Shown: positions 39,500 through 48,531 of the stretch, in pieces
Layout of the letters: every line of letters starts with the position of its first letter
How positions within the stretch are numbered: position 1 is the stretch's first letter
Assembly (NCBI RefSeq): GCF_001661495.1
Contig: NZ_BDDT01000008.1
Span: 91,366-155,365, forward strand
Reading direction: 5' to 3'
Source of the DNA: Pseudoalteromonas prydzensis
GTDB taxonomy: Bacteria > Pseudomonadota > Gammaproteobacteria > Enterobacterales > Alteromonadaceae
Length of the DNA: 64,000 nt
Notes under the pieces: model-generated
Database searches by the model: none
Told to the model about the DNA's origin: nothing
The model's input: only the letters and a program-made list of their open reading frames with translations
Position numbers and translations under genes: made by a program

Positions 39500-40731
39500 T
39501 GTATCGACACAGTTTACGCAAGCGTGTCGCTATTGCATTTGCATTATGTGTTGCTGTACTTAGCATTGTTTGGGGCTTTGCTTTCTTCGCGGCTGTCAGG
39601 TTAAGTGAAGACCGTGTGCTAACACAACAACTACAGGTTGCAGCTGATAACTATCCAGCTATAACAACAAATCTTCGCGGGTACGACACGCTTGATAATT
39701 TACCCCAATCACTTAAACAATGGGCGCAAACAAACCCTGAATTGGGGCTATACGAGTTCGATAGCGAAGAATTGCATGTTGCCGTGATAGCTAGTAACAA
39801 TAAACAATCACCTGCCTTTGTGGTTTTTGATGTTGCAGGCATCGAGGCTTCGTCGTCAGAGGATTGGTGGCTGCTGCTCATTATCAGCGGTGTTGTCGGT
39901 ACGCTAGGAATGTTTGGTTTCGGACTGGGCATTGTGGTGATGCGACGAGCTGTTGCTCCTGTAACACAACTAGCTAAAGCCGTTGCCGATATCGATCCTG
40001 AAAAACTATCAAGCGAAGATCATAAACGTATAGATTCCAGCCGGTTCACCGATGATGAAGTTGGCATGCTTGCTAGAACCATAGAGCAGACATTGGAACG
40101 TATCAGCGCATTTGTTGCCAGAGAGCGATACTTTACTGATTCTGCTAGTCATGAGTTACGCACGCCGATCACGGTAATAACAGGCGCAATTGAGTTGTTA
40201 GCGCAAAGTAGTTTATCAATAGCCGATGAGAAGGCGCTAGACAGAATTAGGCGCGCGACAGTGGATATGAAAACCACCATTGAAATGTTCTTGTGGCTTG
40301 CACGCGAATCTGACGATGGGTTGTATGATGAGCAGTTTTTAGTAATGCCATTGGTAAATCAAGCGATAGACATGCAGCGTCATTTACTGAGCGGTAAGCT
40401 GGTCGATGTTGAAATAGAGCAACTCACAAATCCCATAGTTCATGGGCATCCACAAGCTTTTTCTATCGCGCTGAATAATCTGGTACGCAATGCGTTTGAA
40501 CATACGCTCACCGATCAAGGGCCAATTATAATTCGTATTAAAGAGCGTGAGCTATTAGTCACTAATCAGGCGCACAACAATATTGAAAGCAGTTGCATAT
40601 CTACAGAGGCGTCATCACCTCATGGATATGGATTAGGTTTAGGTATTGTGAAACGGCTGTGCGAGCGTAATGGTTGGTCGTTTTCGCTGCTTGCTGATGA
40701 AAAATCTGTAGTAGCTCGTCTCTCATGGTGA
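39499..40731 (+). CDS. Membrane sensor histidine kinase, partner of the upstream regulator
   Basis: A 410-residue kinase. Two membrane helices (about 11-33 and 120-148) flank a periplasmic sensor loop of ~85 residues. HAMP follows, then HisKA with the phospho-His in SASHELRTPIT (near residue 219), and an ATPase domain with N-box NNLVRNAFEHT and G2 box GYGLGLGIVKRL. The G1 box lacks the usual DxGxG and reads LLVTNQAHNNIES, a variant that may weaken ATP binding or mark a subfamily. The pairing with the regulator rests on gene overlap. Confidence 0.9.
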   Translation: MYRHSLRKRVAIAFALCVAVLSIVWGFAFFAAVRLSEDRVLTQQLQVAADNYPAITTNLRGYDTLDNLPQSLKQWAQTNPELGLYEFDSEELHVAVIASNNKQSPAFVVFDVAGIEASSSEDWWLLLIISGVVGTLGMFGFGLGIVVMRRAVAPVTQLAKAVADIDPEKLSSEDHKRIDSSRFTDDEVGMLARTIEQTLERISAFVARERYFTDSASHELRTPITVITGAIELLAQSSLSIADEKALDRIRRATVDMKTTIEMFLWLARESDDGLYDEQFLVMPLVNQAIDMQRHLLSGKLVDVEIEQLTNPIVHGHPQAFSIALNNLVRNAFEHTLTDQGPIIIRIKERELLVTNQAHNNIESSCISTEASSPHGYGLGLGIVKRLCERNGWSFSLLADEKSVVARLSW

Positions 40732-41198
40732 CGGATAACTCTATGGTTCTGTCATAAAGAAAAGCAGATGAACAGGTGTGTTAAAAAGGGATTTTCGCTC
40801 CTAGCTTTGCTGGTGGGCAAATAGATATTACTTCCGGTAAGTTTGTATTATTGGAGTCTGCTTATCTTCAGAGGTTAAACTTGCTACTGAAAAAATCCAT
40901 AAATTCGACAACTTGCCGTGGCTGAAATCGTTTCATAAGTTAATTAATCGGTTGGCTATGTATTTTATATACTCAGCAAATATATGTGTCTACTAATCCA
41001 GCCGATATATTTGCATAAAAGAGTTTGGTATATGGTTATTGTAATTGCTGCTGGGAATTGGCTCTTTAGCTGTAAAGTTGCAAGGGCGAAGAGCGATGGC
41101 TAAACAGTAAAATATCTAGTTACACTTTCACTGTTCACTTTGTCTAAATGGTAATACAAAATAGGGACTTAATTAAACCCTGATATGTTAGGAAATAA
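40732..41198. other. Intergenic region after the receptor/two-component block
   Basis: 467 bases. Apart from the tldD fragment near the start, no gene or clear repeat was found. The rest is AT-rich, and the promoter of the DUF2799 lipoprotein gene must lie near its end. Confidence 0.4.
40780..40868 (+). pseudogene. Remnant of a diverged tldD
   Basis: The translation [17 protein letters not shown], then SAYL, matches Tld[18 protein letters not shown] and EAYL. Over 17 codons (40797-40847 against 34852-34902), 42 of 51 bases are identical and two-thirds of the changes fall at third positions. A one-base deletion shifts the frame just upstream (AAAAAGGGATTTT against AAAAAGGGTATTTTT). The piece cannot be functional. 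Its divergence shows it is not a recent copy of the tldD in this window. Confidence 0.75.
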
Positions 41199-41768
41199 AT
41201 GTCTCATCGTGTTTTGCTTTTGTTATTTTTCATAGTGCTATCAGGGTGTACTTCTTTATCTCAACAAGAGTGCGCAGAAGCTAATTGGCAGCAGTTAGGT
41301 TACAGCCATGGCCAACAAGGCTATACATATGAGCGTGGCAAAGAAATTATAGCCACTTGTCGTGAATTTGGTATTACTGCGCAGTTAAGTGAGTATCAAG
41401 CTAGTTACCAACAAGGGCTCGCTGTGTATTGTGAACCAGAAAACGGTTTTACATTGGGCATACGCGGCGAATCATATAATGGGGTGTGTAATAACACCCA
41501 GTTTAGAAAAGCATGGCAAGAGGGTAATGACCGTTATCAGCTTGAAGAAAGAAAAGCTGAAATAGAACAGCGACTAGATGAAATAGAGTGGCGGCTTAAT
41601 ACCATTAGGGATGAATTAAGTGCTGAAACGGTTGGCAGTAATAAACGTAAAGAGCTGCACCGGGAGCGAGAAATGTTAGAGGATGAACGTCGTGATTTAA
41701 TAAGAGAAAGATCACTACTGCCATTACTTAACAAGCTTCCCTCAGTTCACGTTGAATATGAACTATAA
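41199..41768 (+). CDS. DUF2799 lipoprotein
   Basis: A 189-residue outer- or inner-membrane lipoprotein. The lipobox is VLSGC (Cys17). The mature part has the DUF2799 pattern: CAEANWQQLGYSHGQQGYTY, CREFGI, YQQGLAVYC and FRKAWQEGNDRYQ. A highly charged coiled coil follows (about 112-175; ERKAEIEQRLDEIEWRL). The family function is unknown. It is followed after 27 bases by a second lipoprotein gene and probably forms a two-gene operon closed by a strong hairpin. Confidence 0.8.
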   Translation: MSHRVLLLLFFIVLSGCTSLSQQECAEANWQQLGYSHGQQGYTYERGKEIIATCREFGITAQLSEYQASYQQGLAVYCEPENGFTLGIRGESYNGVCNNTQFRKAWQEGNDRYQLEERKAEIEQRLDEIEWRLNTIRDELSAETVGSNKRKELHREREMLEDERRDLIRERSLLPLLNKLPSVHVEYEL

Positions 41769-41795
41769 TTTACTAAAATTTTGACAGAGGGAATT

Positions 41796-42044
41796 ATGAA
41801 ATTTGTATCAGTTTTAACTGTGTTTTTACTCCTAGCAGGGTGTGCATCACAAGAAGTAAAAGATGGCCATGGAAATGAGGTGTTTGCAGAGCATGAGTGC
41901 CTAGGTGGTGAAGTCGAAACAGACTACAACTATACTATTTTTAGCACCGACAAAGATGAAGCAAATAAAAGTACTGTGCAAACCCATTGTCAGCCAGTGA
42001 AAACTGAAACTGAGTTTGAGCGAGATCTTAGAACAGGCGGCTAG
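41796..42044 (+). CDS. Small lipoprotein of unknown function
   Basis: An 82-residue lipoprotein with lipobox LLAGC (Cys16). The short mature part contains two cysteines (HECLGG; QTHCQPV) that could form a disulphide. ATG 41796, with AGAGGGA 4 bases upstream, is preferred over the upstream GTG/TTG-type extension. It is the second gene of the operon with the DUF2799 lipoprotein. No family was recognised. Confidence 0.7.
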   Translation: MKFVSVLTVFLLLAGCASQEVKDGHGNEVFAEHECLGGEVETDYNYTIFSTDKDEANKSTVQTHCQPVKTETEFERDLRTGG

Positions 42045-42051
42045 CATTAAA

Positions 42052-42090
42052 AGCTTAACTCACTTTATTTTTAATCAAGTGAGTTAAGCT
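42052..42090 (+). terminator. Hairpin terminator after the lipoprotein pair
   Basis: A perfect 14-base stem, AGCTTAACTCACTT (42052-42065) with AAGTGAGTTAAGCT (42077-42090), has an 11-base AT-rich loop. It lies between convergent genes, so it may serve both, although no T run follows on the plus strand. Confidence 0.65.
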
Positions 42091-42126
42091 CTACCTGTAT
42101 AGTGACAAGGTTTACAAACTATTATC

Positions 42127-42975
42127 TTAAGTAGTTTTGCTATATGGGGAGTTATTGCTTTCTTGTTTTGCAGCTTCACTGTACCAAAGTGCCATAAAAT
42201 ACTCGGTTAGCTTGTGCTCTATTTCTAGTGCTTGATCGGTTGGGCAGAATAACGTGAAGCTTGCTTTAAATTTACCAAGCTCAGTGGTGCTAAAGTGTAT
42301 TTCAGGTGCAGGGCCAGAAATCTTTGCGTCTAACTTTCTTTCGATAATTGCATTATATCGACTTGCTACATCATGAAAGTCTTCGCAATAATGCTTTGCT
42401 TTATCGAGTAGCGTGGCGTAAATGGGGTACGGGTTAAAGCTTTCTTTACGCACAATCGCAAAATGGTGGGTGGTAAATCGTTTCACAAAGTTTAAGTTTT
42501 TAATTGGGCTGGTGATCAGCTTATTATTTGGTATGTATATGGTTTTTCTAGAAAATTGATAAGAGTGCATATCAATTTCATGCATGGTGGTTTTGATCCA
42601 ATCTGTTTCAGCAATTTCACCGTAATACTCACCAACTTGAACCCAATCGCCAACTCTAAATGGCCGTGTTGTCACCAAGTAGAAAAAGCCAATAATACAT
42701 TGAATAAATTCTCTGGTGGCAAACACAATCGCTACCGCAAAAGCCGCGACAGACAGCGCAAAATTCTGAATTTCAGTAGACCATACAAACAACAGCAACA
42801 AAACCACCACTAAGTTGATAAAGTGCTTAATGTTGTGGGAAATGTACCTTATATCTCGTTGCTTTTTTTCGGCGCGATGTCGCGCTAATTTATCAACTAG
42901 CACCTTTAGGCAAAACGCAATAACGAAAATTGCCAATGAAATTAAAACTGGGTGTAGCAGTATATCAGTGTTCAT
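42127..42975 (-). CDS. MscS-family mechanosensitive channel protein
   Basis: A 282-residue channel of the small-conductance mechanosensitive family, which releases solutes on hypo-osmotic shock. There are about three membrane helices (10-28, 48-66 and 75-110). The pore-lining/beta-domain junction is FVATREFIQCIIGFFYLVTT-like, followed by the conserved RPFRVGDWVQVG and IPNNKLITSPIKN segments of the beta domain. The C-terminal alpha/beta domain (about 175-265) is complete. It is an isolated minus-strand gene between convergent and tandem neighbours. Confidence 0.85.
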   Translation of the reverse strand: MNTDILLHPVLISLAIFVIAFCLKVLVDKLARHRAEKKQRDIRYISHNIKHFINLVVVLLLLFVWSTEIQNFALSVAAFAVAIVFATREFIQCIIGFFYLVTTRPFRVGDWVQVGEYYGEIAETDWIKTTMHEIDMHSYQFSRKTIYIPNNKLITSPIKNLNFVKRFTTHHFAIVRKESFNPYPIYATLLDKAKHYCEDFHDVASRYNAIIERKLDAKISGPAPEIHFSTTELGKFKASFTLFCPTDQALEIEHKLTEYFMALWYSEAAKQESNNSPYSKTT

Positions 42976-43203
42976 AAATTCCTAATTGATCGGGCGTTAA
43001 TAAAAAATAACACTCGGCCATACTAGCTAAATTTTGCAGATTTAACCACGGTAGAGCAGTAATAAAGTGACTTGGTGCTAACTTGTATTTAGGTTGTCGG
43101 TAAGTTCAAAGAACTACCGACCATCAAACTATATCGCGTTTAGTGTTCACCAAGTCATATCGCCTTGCTGCTAGAACAAGTTAACTCCATAGGAATTGAA
43201 TGG

Positions 43204-44670
43204 TTAGGTTTTACTCAGATAAAAACTGAAACAGGTTCCTTTTCCTAGCTCGCTTTGTACCAGTAAATCGGAATCAAATAAGAGAAGCAATTTCTTACTT
43301 ATGGCCAATCCCAACCCCGCGTGCTGCGCTTTATCTTCTCCAGAGTTACTAGCACGGTAACGCGCATCAAAAATATATGCTAACTCTTTCTGGCTGATCC
43401 CAACACCGGTATCACGTACATCGACTCTCACCTTGTCATCGCTAGTACTGACCAGAAGACTGATTTGGCCATTTGGAGGGGTATGACGAATTGCATTTTC
43501 TAACAAATTGGTAAGTATCCGCTCAAGCTTAGCGATATCAGCAAAAATGTGATACGGGCACTCTACAGGCTGAACATGTAAGGTTATTTTCTTTTCATTC
43601 GCTTTTAGGGTGAACTTTGCTACGACATCATGCAGTAATTCTCCCAGTGGAAAAGACTCATTATTTAAGGCTACTTGCCCACCTTCTAAATAGGCTAATT
43701 CAAATATTTGGTCAACTAAACGTTTGAGAATACGTGCATTTTTTAGAGTAATATCGATAAATTTACGTCTATCAACCTGATTCAATGTGGTGTCATTTAA
43801 TGCTAATGTTTCAATATAACCTTGTAAATTAGCCAAGGGGGTGCGGAGATCGTGGGATAAATCGGCAAGCAATACTCGTCGTTGTTGATCCAAACCTTGC
43901 AATTGAAGCCATTGCTGTTGAATTTGCGCGACCATAGCCGTGAACGCACAACCCAGCCGGTGGATTTCGTTATTACTGTTGTTTGGCCACTGATTTAGAG
44001 CCTTAGTTTGGCCATTACCGGCTTTAAAAGACGTCATATCTTCGGTAAGTTTTTTTAGTGGTATGGTAAAGAATCGGAACATACCTAGCAGTAAAATTAA
44101 TAGAAACAATAAGGCTAACAACAATATCATTGCCATTTTCTGTAAGGGCTGATCACTACTGATTGAGGCTAATACAGAGTCATATACCTCACCACCAATA
44201 ATCATATAAAGATAACCTTGTGTTTGATTGTCTACTTGTACTGGCGCCACTGAAAATATTTTTTGTAAATCGGCATGTCGTGGATCATCGCCTAAAATAG
44301 GCAGATGACTTGGATGCTGTAGCAAGTGTTTGAGCGGTTTAAGATCAATAAATTGGCGTTTAACTTTTCCGGGTTCAGCTGAGTAACTGAGGATCTTGCC
44401 ATTGAGATCGATATAATAAAACTCAAAACTTGGTCCGAGTAACATTAAAGTGTGAAAGAGGTTTTGCAGTGCTTCGTTATCGTAATTACCCTGCGCTAAC
44501 AAGGGATTATCGTGCACTAAATGTTCGGCTAAAGAGAGGTGCAAACGCTGCTCAGCTTCTTGTTTAACCTTAATTTGCAAATAGCTACTCCACCATAAGA
44601 TCACAGCCATCATCAATATAAAAATAGCCACCATTGATAGGGCCAAACGTTGATAAAGAGATAAGCGCAT
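43204..44670 (-). CDS. Membrane sensor histidine kinase of the spondin operon
   Basis: A 488-residue kinase. Membrane helices are at about 10-28 and 178-200, with a ~150-residue periplasmic sensor between them. HAMP is at about 200-255 and HisKA carries the phospho-His in DLSHDLRTPLANLQ. The ATPase domain has N-box NLLENAIRHTPP, G1 VDVRDTGVGIS and G2 AGLGLAISKKL, all intact. Its start overlaps the stop of the response regulator by one base. It is the last gene of a four-gene minus-strand operon with two spondin-domain genes first. Confidence 0.93.
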   Translation of the reverse strand: MRLSLYQRLALSMVAIFILMMAVILWWSSYLQIKVKQEAEQRLHLSLAEHLVHDNPLLAQGNYDNEALQNLFHTLMLLGPSFEFYYIDLNGKILSYSAEPGKVKRQFIDLKPLKHLLQHPSHLPILGDDPRHADLQKIFSVAPVQVDNQTQGYLYMIIGGEVYDSVLASISSDQPLQKMAMILLLALLFLLILLLGMFRFFTIPLKKLTEDMTSFKAGNGQTKALNQWPNNSNNEIHRLGCAFTAMVAQIQQQWLQLQGLDQQRRVLLADLSHDLRTPLANLQGYIETLALNDTTLNQVDRRKFIDITLKNARILKRLVDQIFELAYLEGGQVALNNESFPLGELLHDVVAKFTLKANEKKITLHVQPVECPYHIFADIAKLERILTNLLENAIRHTPPNGQISLLVSTSDDKVRVDVRDTGVGISQKELAYIFDARYRASNSGEDKAQHAGLGLAISKKLLLLFDSDLLVQSELGKGTCFSFYLSKT

Positions 44671-45383
44671 CAGCTGAGACCTAGAGCATTTAATTTATAG
44701 CCCACGCCCCATACAGTCTGAATAATTTGCGGCGCCGCCGCATCATGTTCAACTTTGGCTCGCAAACGATTAATATGAGAATTAACAGTGTGTTCGTAAC
44801 CGCTATGGTGGTAACCCCATACTGATTCTAACAAATGACTGCGGCTAAACACTTTATTAGGATGCTTAGCCAAATAATGCAGGAGTTCAAACTCAGTGGC
44901 AGTGAGATCTAACACTTGTGTACTTATTTTCGCTTGGCGTCCAGCTAGATCAATATGCAGATTACCTAAATTGAAATAAGTGTCTTGTGCTTGCTTATCA
45001 ATCTGCCCTCGCAACAATTGCACTTTACGTAGTTGCGCCCTTACTCTTGCTTGCAATTCCCTTACACTAAATGGCTTAGTCATATAATCATCTGCTCCTA
45101 ACTCTAACCCCAGCACTCTGTCCATTTCTGAGTCTTTTGCTGTAAGCATAATGATCGCCTGTTCAGGATGGTGTTGCCTGACGTGGCGGCATATATCCAA
45201 GCCACTGACATTAGGTAACATAATGTCCAGCAATAGCAAACTATATGACTCGGTTGCAAGGTGCAACATAGCAGATTGGCCGTCGGCGAGATGTTCAGTC
45301 TGTATGCCCAATTCGTGTAGGTTAACCCTAACAAGATCGGCAATGTCCAGATCATCTTCAACAATCAAGACCTTTTCTACCAT
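44670..45383 (-). CDS. OmpR/PhoB-family response regulator of the spondin operon
   Basis: A 237-residue regulator. The receiver has IVEDDLD acidic residues, phospho-Asp in LLLLDIMLPNVSG, MLTAKD and DDYMTKPFS. The winged-helix domain (about 135-232; DLTATEFELLHYL, VNSHINRLRAKVE, TVWGVGYKL) is of the PhoB type. It lies 17 bases after the second spondin gene and overlaps the kinase gene, which implies co-transcription of all four. Confidence 0.94.
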   Translation of the reverse strand: MVEKVLIVEDDLDIADLVRVNLHELGIQTEHLADGQSAMLHLATESYSLLLLDIMLPNVSGLDICRHVRQHHPEQAIIMLTAKDSEMDRVLGLELGADDYMTKPFSVRELQARVRAQLRKVQLLRGQIDKQAQDTYFNLGNLHIDLAGRQAKISTQVLDLTATEFELLHYLAKHPNKVFSRSHLLESVWGYHHSGYEHTVNSHINRLRAKVEHDAAAPQIIQTVWGVGYKLNALGLS

Positions 45384-45400
45384 GTTGGTATCCTTTTTTG

Positions 45401-46117
45401 TTATTCCGTACGCGTAATTAGTACTTTCGCCACTGGGTTATCGAAGCGTTGTGCTTGCGAAAGTGCTGAACTTGCCAAACCATCAGCACTTGAGACCACA
45501 CCAGCATGCATCAGCACCATATCTCGTACATCATCACGTATGGCGTTATATCCTTCACCACCCACAATAGGACCTGGCACAGTAGACGCAGACTCAGTAT
45601 TTGCTTCTGTGCCTGCATCATAGGCAAAAGTGGTAAAGGTTAAACTTTCTCCAATAGCCAAATTACTCAGTTCAATACTATTGAGACCGATGAAAGCATC
45701 ATTTGTATTCACTAACATACTAGCAACTGATAATTTAATGTTGGCTTGCTCTTCAATACTCAGAGTTAGCATTTCATTCTCGCCTGGCATAGTTGGGTCG
45801 TCAGCAGACGCAGATGACATGACAAAGTCTTGGGCAACCAAGTCTTGGCTATCACCACTCTCAGCTAATTTTTCCAGTGCGACTGAGGCCGGCTGCCCGA
45901 GTTCCCATAACTCACCCGTGGTATGTAATACCGCAGCAATGGGTGACAACAGTTGACCTTCGGTCAGATTAACTACAGTCACGTCATAACTGACCATAGC
46001 AGGTGGAGGGGGCGGTATCATAACGTCATCTTTATCATTGTCGTTACACGCTACAAGTGCCAGTGTACCGCTAATAATAACACTGGCGAATGTTATTTTT
46101 TTAAGATTGAGGTTCAT
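45401..46117 (-). CDS. Spondin-domain lipoprotein
   Basis: A 238-residue exported protein with lipobox-like LALVAC (Cys24) and a short DNDKDD/Pro-rich linker. The Spondin_N-like domain (about 42-235) starts with YDVTVVNLTEGQLLSPI and contains HTTGELWELGQPAS and FAYDAGTEANTE, a Ca-binding-type loop in the eukaryotic family. Bacterial members are common in marine genomes but functionally undefined. It is paralogous to the next upstream gene (46128-46829) and 10 bases downstream of it. Surface exposure is inferred. Confidence 0.8.
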   Translation of the reverse strand: MNLNLKKITFASVIISGTLALVACNDNDKDDVMIPPPPPAMVSYDVTVVNLTEGQLLSPIAAVLHTTGELWELGQPASVALEKLAESGDSQDLVAQDFVMSSASADDPTMPGENEMLTLSIEEQANIKLSVASMLVNTNDAFIGLNSIELSNLAIGESLTFTTFAYDAGTEANTESASTVPGPIVGGEGYNAIRDDVRDMVLMHAGVVSSADGLASSALSQAQRFDNPVAKVLITRTE

Positions 46118-46127
46118 GTCTGTTCCT

Positions 46128-46829
46128 TTACTTAACGATCACAGTAACTTTCGCCACAGGGTTCAACCAACGATGCAAGGTATTATCAACATCACTGATA
46201 CCACCTTCTTGTTCACTGTCGCCGATGCTGCCACGATGCACATGCACAGTTTGATTGGCTTCGACAGACGTTACGCCGCTGCCACCATGACCAACTTCAC
46301 TATCAAAAAACGCTAGTGTAGGTAGGCCTGGTTCGCCAGGGGCACCACCACCACGTATCTCATCATTTGCTTCTGTACCGGCATCATAACTATCTATATA
46401 GAATTCATATGTACCGGCTTCATTAGGAATAGGCCAACTATCTAAGCCCACAAAACAGTCATTACTCGGTACCATCATACCTGTAATAGAAAGCATTTGA
46501 TTTCCACTGCTAGTGGTTAACATTGTACTTGTAGTAGCACCAGGGAATAACGGGCCAGCAGCGGGGTTGACACTGTTGTTTGCCCCGACTGATTCTAGTT
46601 CGGTCACTAGGCCGCTTAAATCACCGCCTTCAGCCATCGTTTGGATTGCTAAACTGGCCTGCTCACCAAGATCATAAAGGTGTTGCTCACTATCGTGGGC
46701 ACTGATCAGTAAAGGCGCAAAGTACATGCCATGAGTAATATTTTGAACTTTAATTTCAAGCTCTGCCGCAAAGCTGTTAAAACTGCCGAAAGCCAAACCT
46801 AGCGCTAAGCCAACTGTATGTAATCTCAT
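46128..46829 (-). CDS. Exported spondin-domain protein
   Basis: A 233-residue protein with a Sec signal peptide ending around NSFAAE and no lipobox. The Spondin_N-like domain spans most of the mature part: LEIKVQNITHGMYFAPLLIS, LYDLGEQASLAIQTMAEGG, and DSYDAGTEANDE in the position of the paralogue's AYDAGTEANTE. It ends in LNPVAKVTVIVK, matching the paralogue's DNPVAKVLI. It is first in the operon with the second spondin gene, response regulator and kinase. Confidence 0.82.
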   Translation of the reverse strand: MRLHTVGLALGLAFGSFNSFAAELEIKVQNITHGMYFAPLLISAHDSEQHLYDLGEQASLAIQTMAEGGDLSGLVTELESVGANNSVNPAAGPLFPGATTSTMLTTSSGNQMLSITGMMVPSNDCFVGLDSWPIPNEAGTYEFYIDSYDAGTEANDEIRGGGAPGEPGLPTLAFFDSEVGHGGSGVTSVEANQTVHVHRGSIGDSEQEGGISDVDNTLHRWLNPVAKVTVIVK

Positions 46830-47057
46830 TTTTATTCCTCGTTGAGTTTATGTCTCAACAAAGAATGAATGATAAATATCGCAAAAGTATCACAGAGAAA
46901 TAACGTTTTTGTAAAAGCAGAAAAACCTAGACAGATATAAATATGTTAGTGGTAGTTTTACTTCATAGTATTTTTACAATACCAAACTAGATAACAAAAG
47001 TAGGTTAGTTTTAGTAATAGATGTTTATCGATTTAGTGAGCTATACCCATCGTTTTA

Positions 47058-47789
47058 TCAACTAGCTAGCATCCAAATACCTGCGGCTATCATAAATAGA
47101 TTCTCGGTTAATGAGATAAAACCTAGCGGTACATTGCTGTCGCCACCGACACAGGCACACTTAAGGTCTCGTTTATCGATATACACGGCTTTAAATACCG
47201 AAATAGCTCCTATGCTACCAATAAATAACGAGAAAGGAGCAACCAGATGCGCAGGGAGTTTGGCGACCATACCTACAGCCACGTAAGCCTCTATAAACGG
47301 ATAAACATAGGCGTAGGGCACAATCCGCATGGCGAGTAAGTCATAAGTAATAAATGAGTTTGAAAAGCTATATAAATCTTGTAGCTTTTGAATCGCTAGT
47401 ACCGCCATCGAAAGTGCAATAAACAGCATTAAGTTTTGCATCGACAATAAAGCATCGCCACTGGCATAACTTAATCCACAGCTTAGTAATAGGGAGACTG
47501 CAAAAATGGCTAACACCGGGGTGTAACTTGTGCCTTGTTGGCCGGCTTCGGGTAGATTAAAAAAGTCGCGCAACTCATCGTACCCACCTATACGTTGATC
47601 ATCAATAAAGGTTTGCGGGGTGGTTTTTACATCATGTTGCTGTTTGAATTCATCGGTTTGCTCGCGGCTAGTAAGGTGGCGATCATCAACATCGTAGCCA
47701 TTACGTTCCAACAGATCTTTTGATTTTAAACCGAATGGGCAAATATGCTCATCGGTAACCATACGATATAAAATTGCAGACTTAGACAC
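47058..47789 (-). CDS. Glutaredoxin-like domain fused to a MauE-type membrane domain
   Basis: A 243-residue fusion. The N-terminal ~80 residues are glutaredoxin-like (ILYRMVTDEHICPFGLKSKDLL; TTPQTFIDDQRIGGYDEL, with the cis-Pro), but the active site reads CPFG, lacking the resolving cysteine. The C-terminal part (about 95-243) has four to five membrane helices typical of MauE/DoxX-like proteins, which work with thioredoxin-fold partners in disulphide handling. A later loop has CACVGGDS. A role in envelope redox chemistry is inferred. It appears to be a single-gene unit. Confidence 0.75.
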   Translation of the reverse strand: MSKSAILYRMVTDEHICPFGLKSKDLLERNGYDVDDRHLTSREQTDEFKQQHDVKTTPQTFIDDQRIGGYDELRDFFNLPEAGQQGTSYTPVLAIFAVSLLLSCGLSYASGDALLSMQNLMLFIALSMAVLAIQKLQDLYSFSNSFITYDLLAMRIVPYAYVYPFIEAYVAVGMVAKLPAHLVAPFSLFIGSIGAISVFKAVYIDKRDLKCACVGGDSNVPLGFISLTENLFMIAAGIWMLAS

Positions 47790-47937
47790 AGTGCCTCCTT
47801 GTAAAAATGCCTTGCTTACTGCGTAATAATTGCTTAATTACACAGTAAATAAGGGCAAATTGTTGCTATAACTGAATAGTTACAAGGTTTGTGCCAGCTA
47901 ATAAGGATTGCTTGGTCATGTTTAAAACACGGTAATG

Positions 47938-48531
47938 TTAGCTACCAGGCATAGGGATATACCCTGGTAGCTGCTCAATTCTTTTCATCCACTGTTTGAT
48001 ATGCGGGTATTTATCTACTTCTACATCTCCTTCATGAGCGATAGATATATAAGGGTAAATTGCACACTCAGCGATGGTAGGGCGATTTGCTGCTAACCAA
48101 TGGTTATTCATAAGGTGAGAATCGATTAATGTAAGTATTTTATTTGATTGCAGCACGCATTGAGCATGATCATACTCGGCCGCAAACTTTTTAATTAACC
48201 GAGCTTTATTCGGTCCATGTTGTATTTCATTCGCCGCGACCGACAGCCATTGCATAACGTCTGCTTGTAAATGCGCTTCACTAGGCCACCATGCTTCACC
48301 ACCATATTTATTGGCTAGATAAACTAATATCGCTTGCCCATCTCTTAACACTATATTGTCATCTTCAAGTATTGGAATTTCTCCCCAAGGGTTTAATTTC
48401 ATTAATTTACTTTGCTTATGCTCGCCTTGCATAAAGTTAACAGGAATAATATTTAATGGTGTATGGATCAATGAGGCAAATAACCTTACTTTGTAACAGT
48501 TACCTGATAACGCTAAATCATATAATTTCAT
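47938..48531 (-). CDS. Glutathione S-transferase family protein
   Basis: A ~197-residue GST. The thioredoxin-like N-terminal domain starts MKLYDLALSGNCYKVRLF, with the catalytic Ser/Cys region at SGNCYK, cis-Pro in GEIPILEDDN and the glutathione-binding DGQAILVYLA. An all-helical C-terminal domain follows. ATG 48531, with GGAG 6 bases upstream, is chosen; the longer frame to 48678 has no homology-like content. It overlaps the VOC gene end by 14 bases, so the pair is co-transcribed. Confidence 0.87.
   Translation of the reverse strand: MKLYDLALSGNCYKVRLFASLIHTPLNIIPVNFMQGEHKQSKLMKLNPWGEIPILEDDNIVLRDGQAILVYLANKYGGEAWWPSEAHLQADVMQWLSVAANEIQHGPNKARLIKKFAAEYDHAQCVLQSNKILTLIDSHLMNNHWLAANRPTIAECAIYPYISIAHEGDVEVDKYPHIKQWMKRIEQLPGYIPMPGS

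Noticed and set aside
36397..40731. Idea that the receptor / two-component block is a bounded mobile island
   Set aside because: No integrase, tRNA or flanking direct repeat was found. Only the tldD scar supports acquisition, so it is reported as that.
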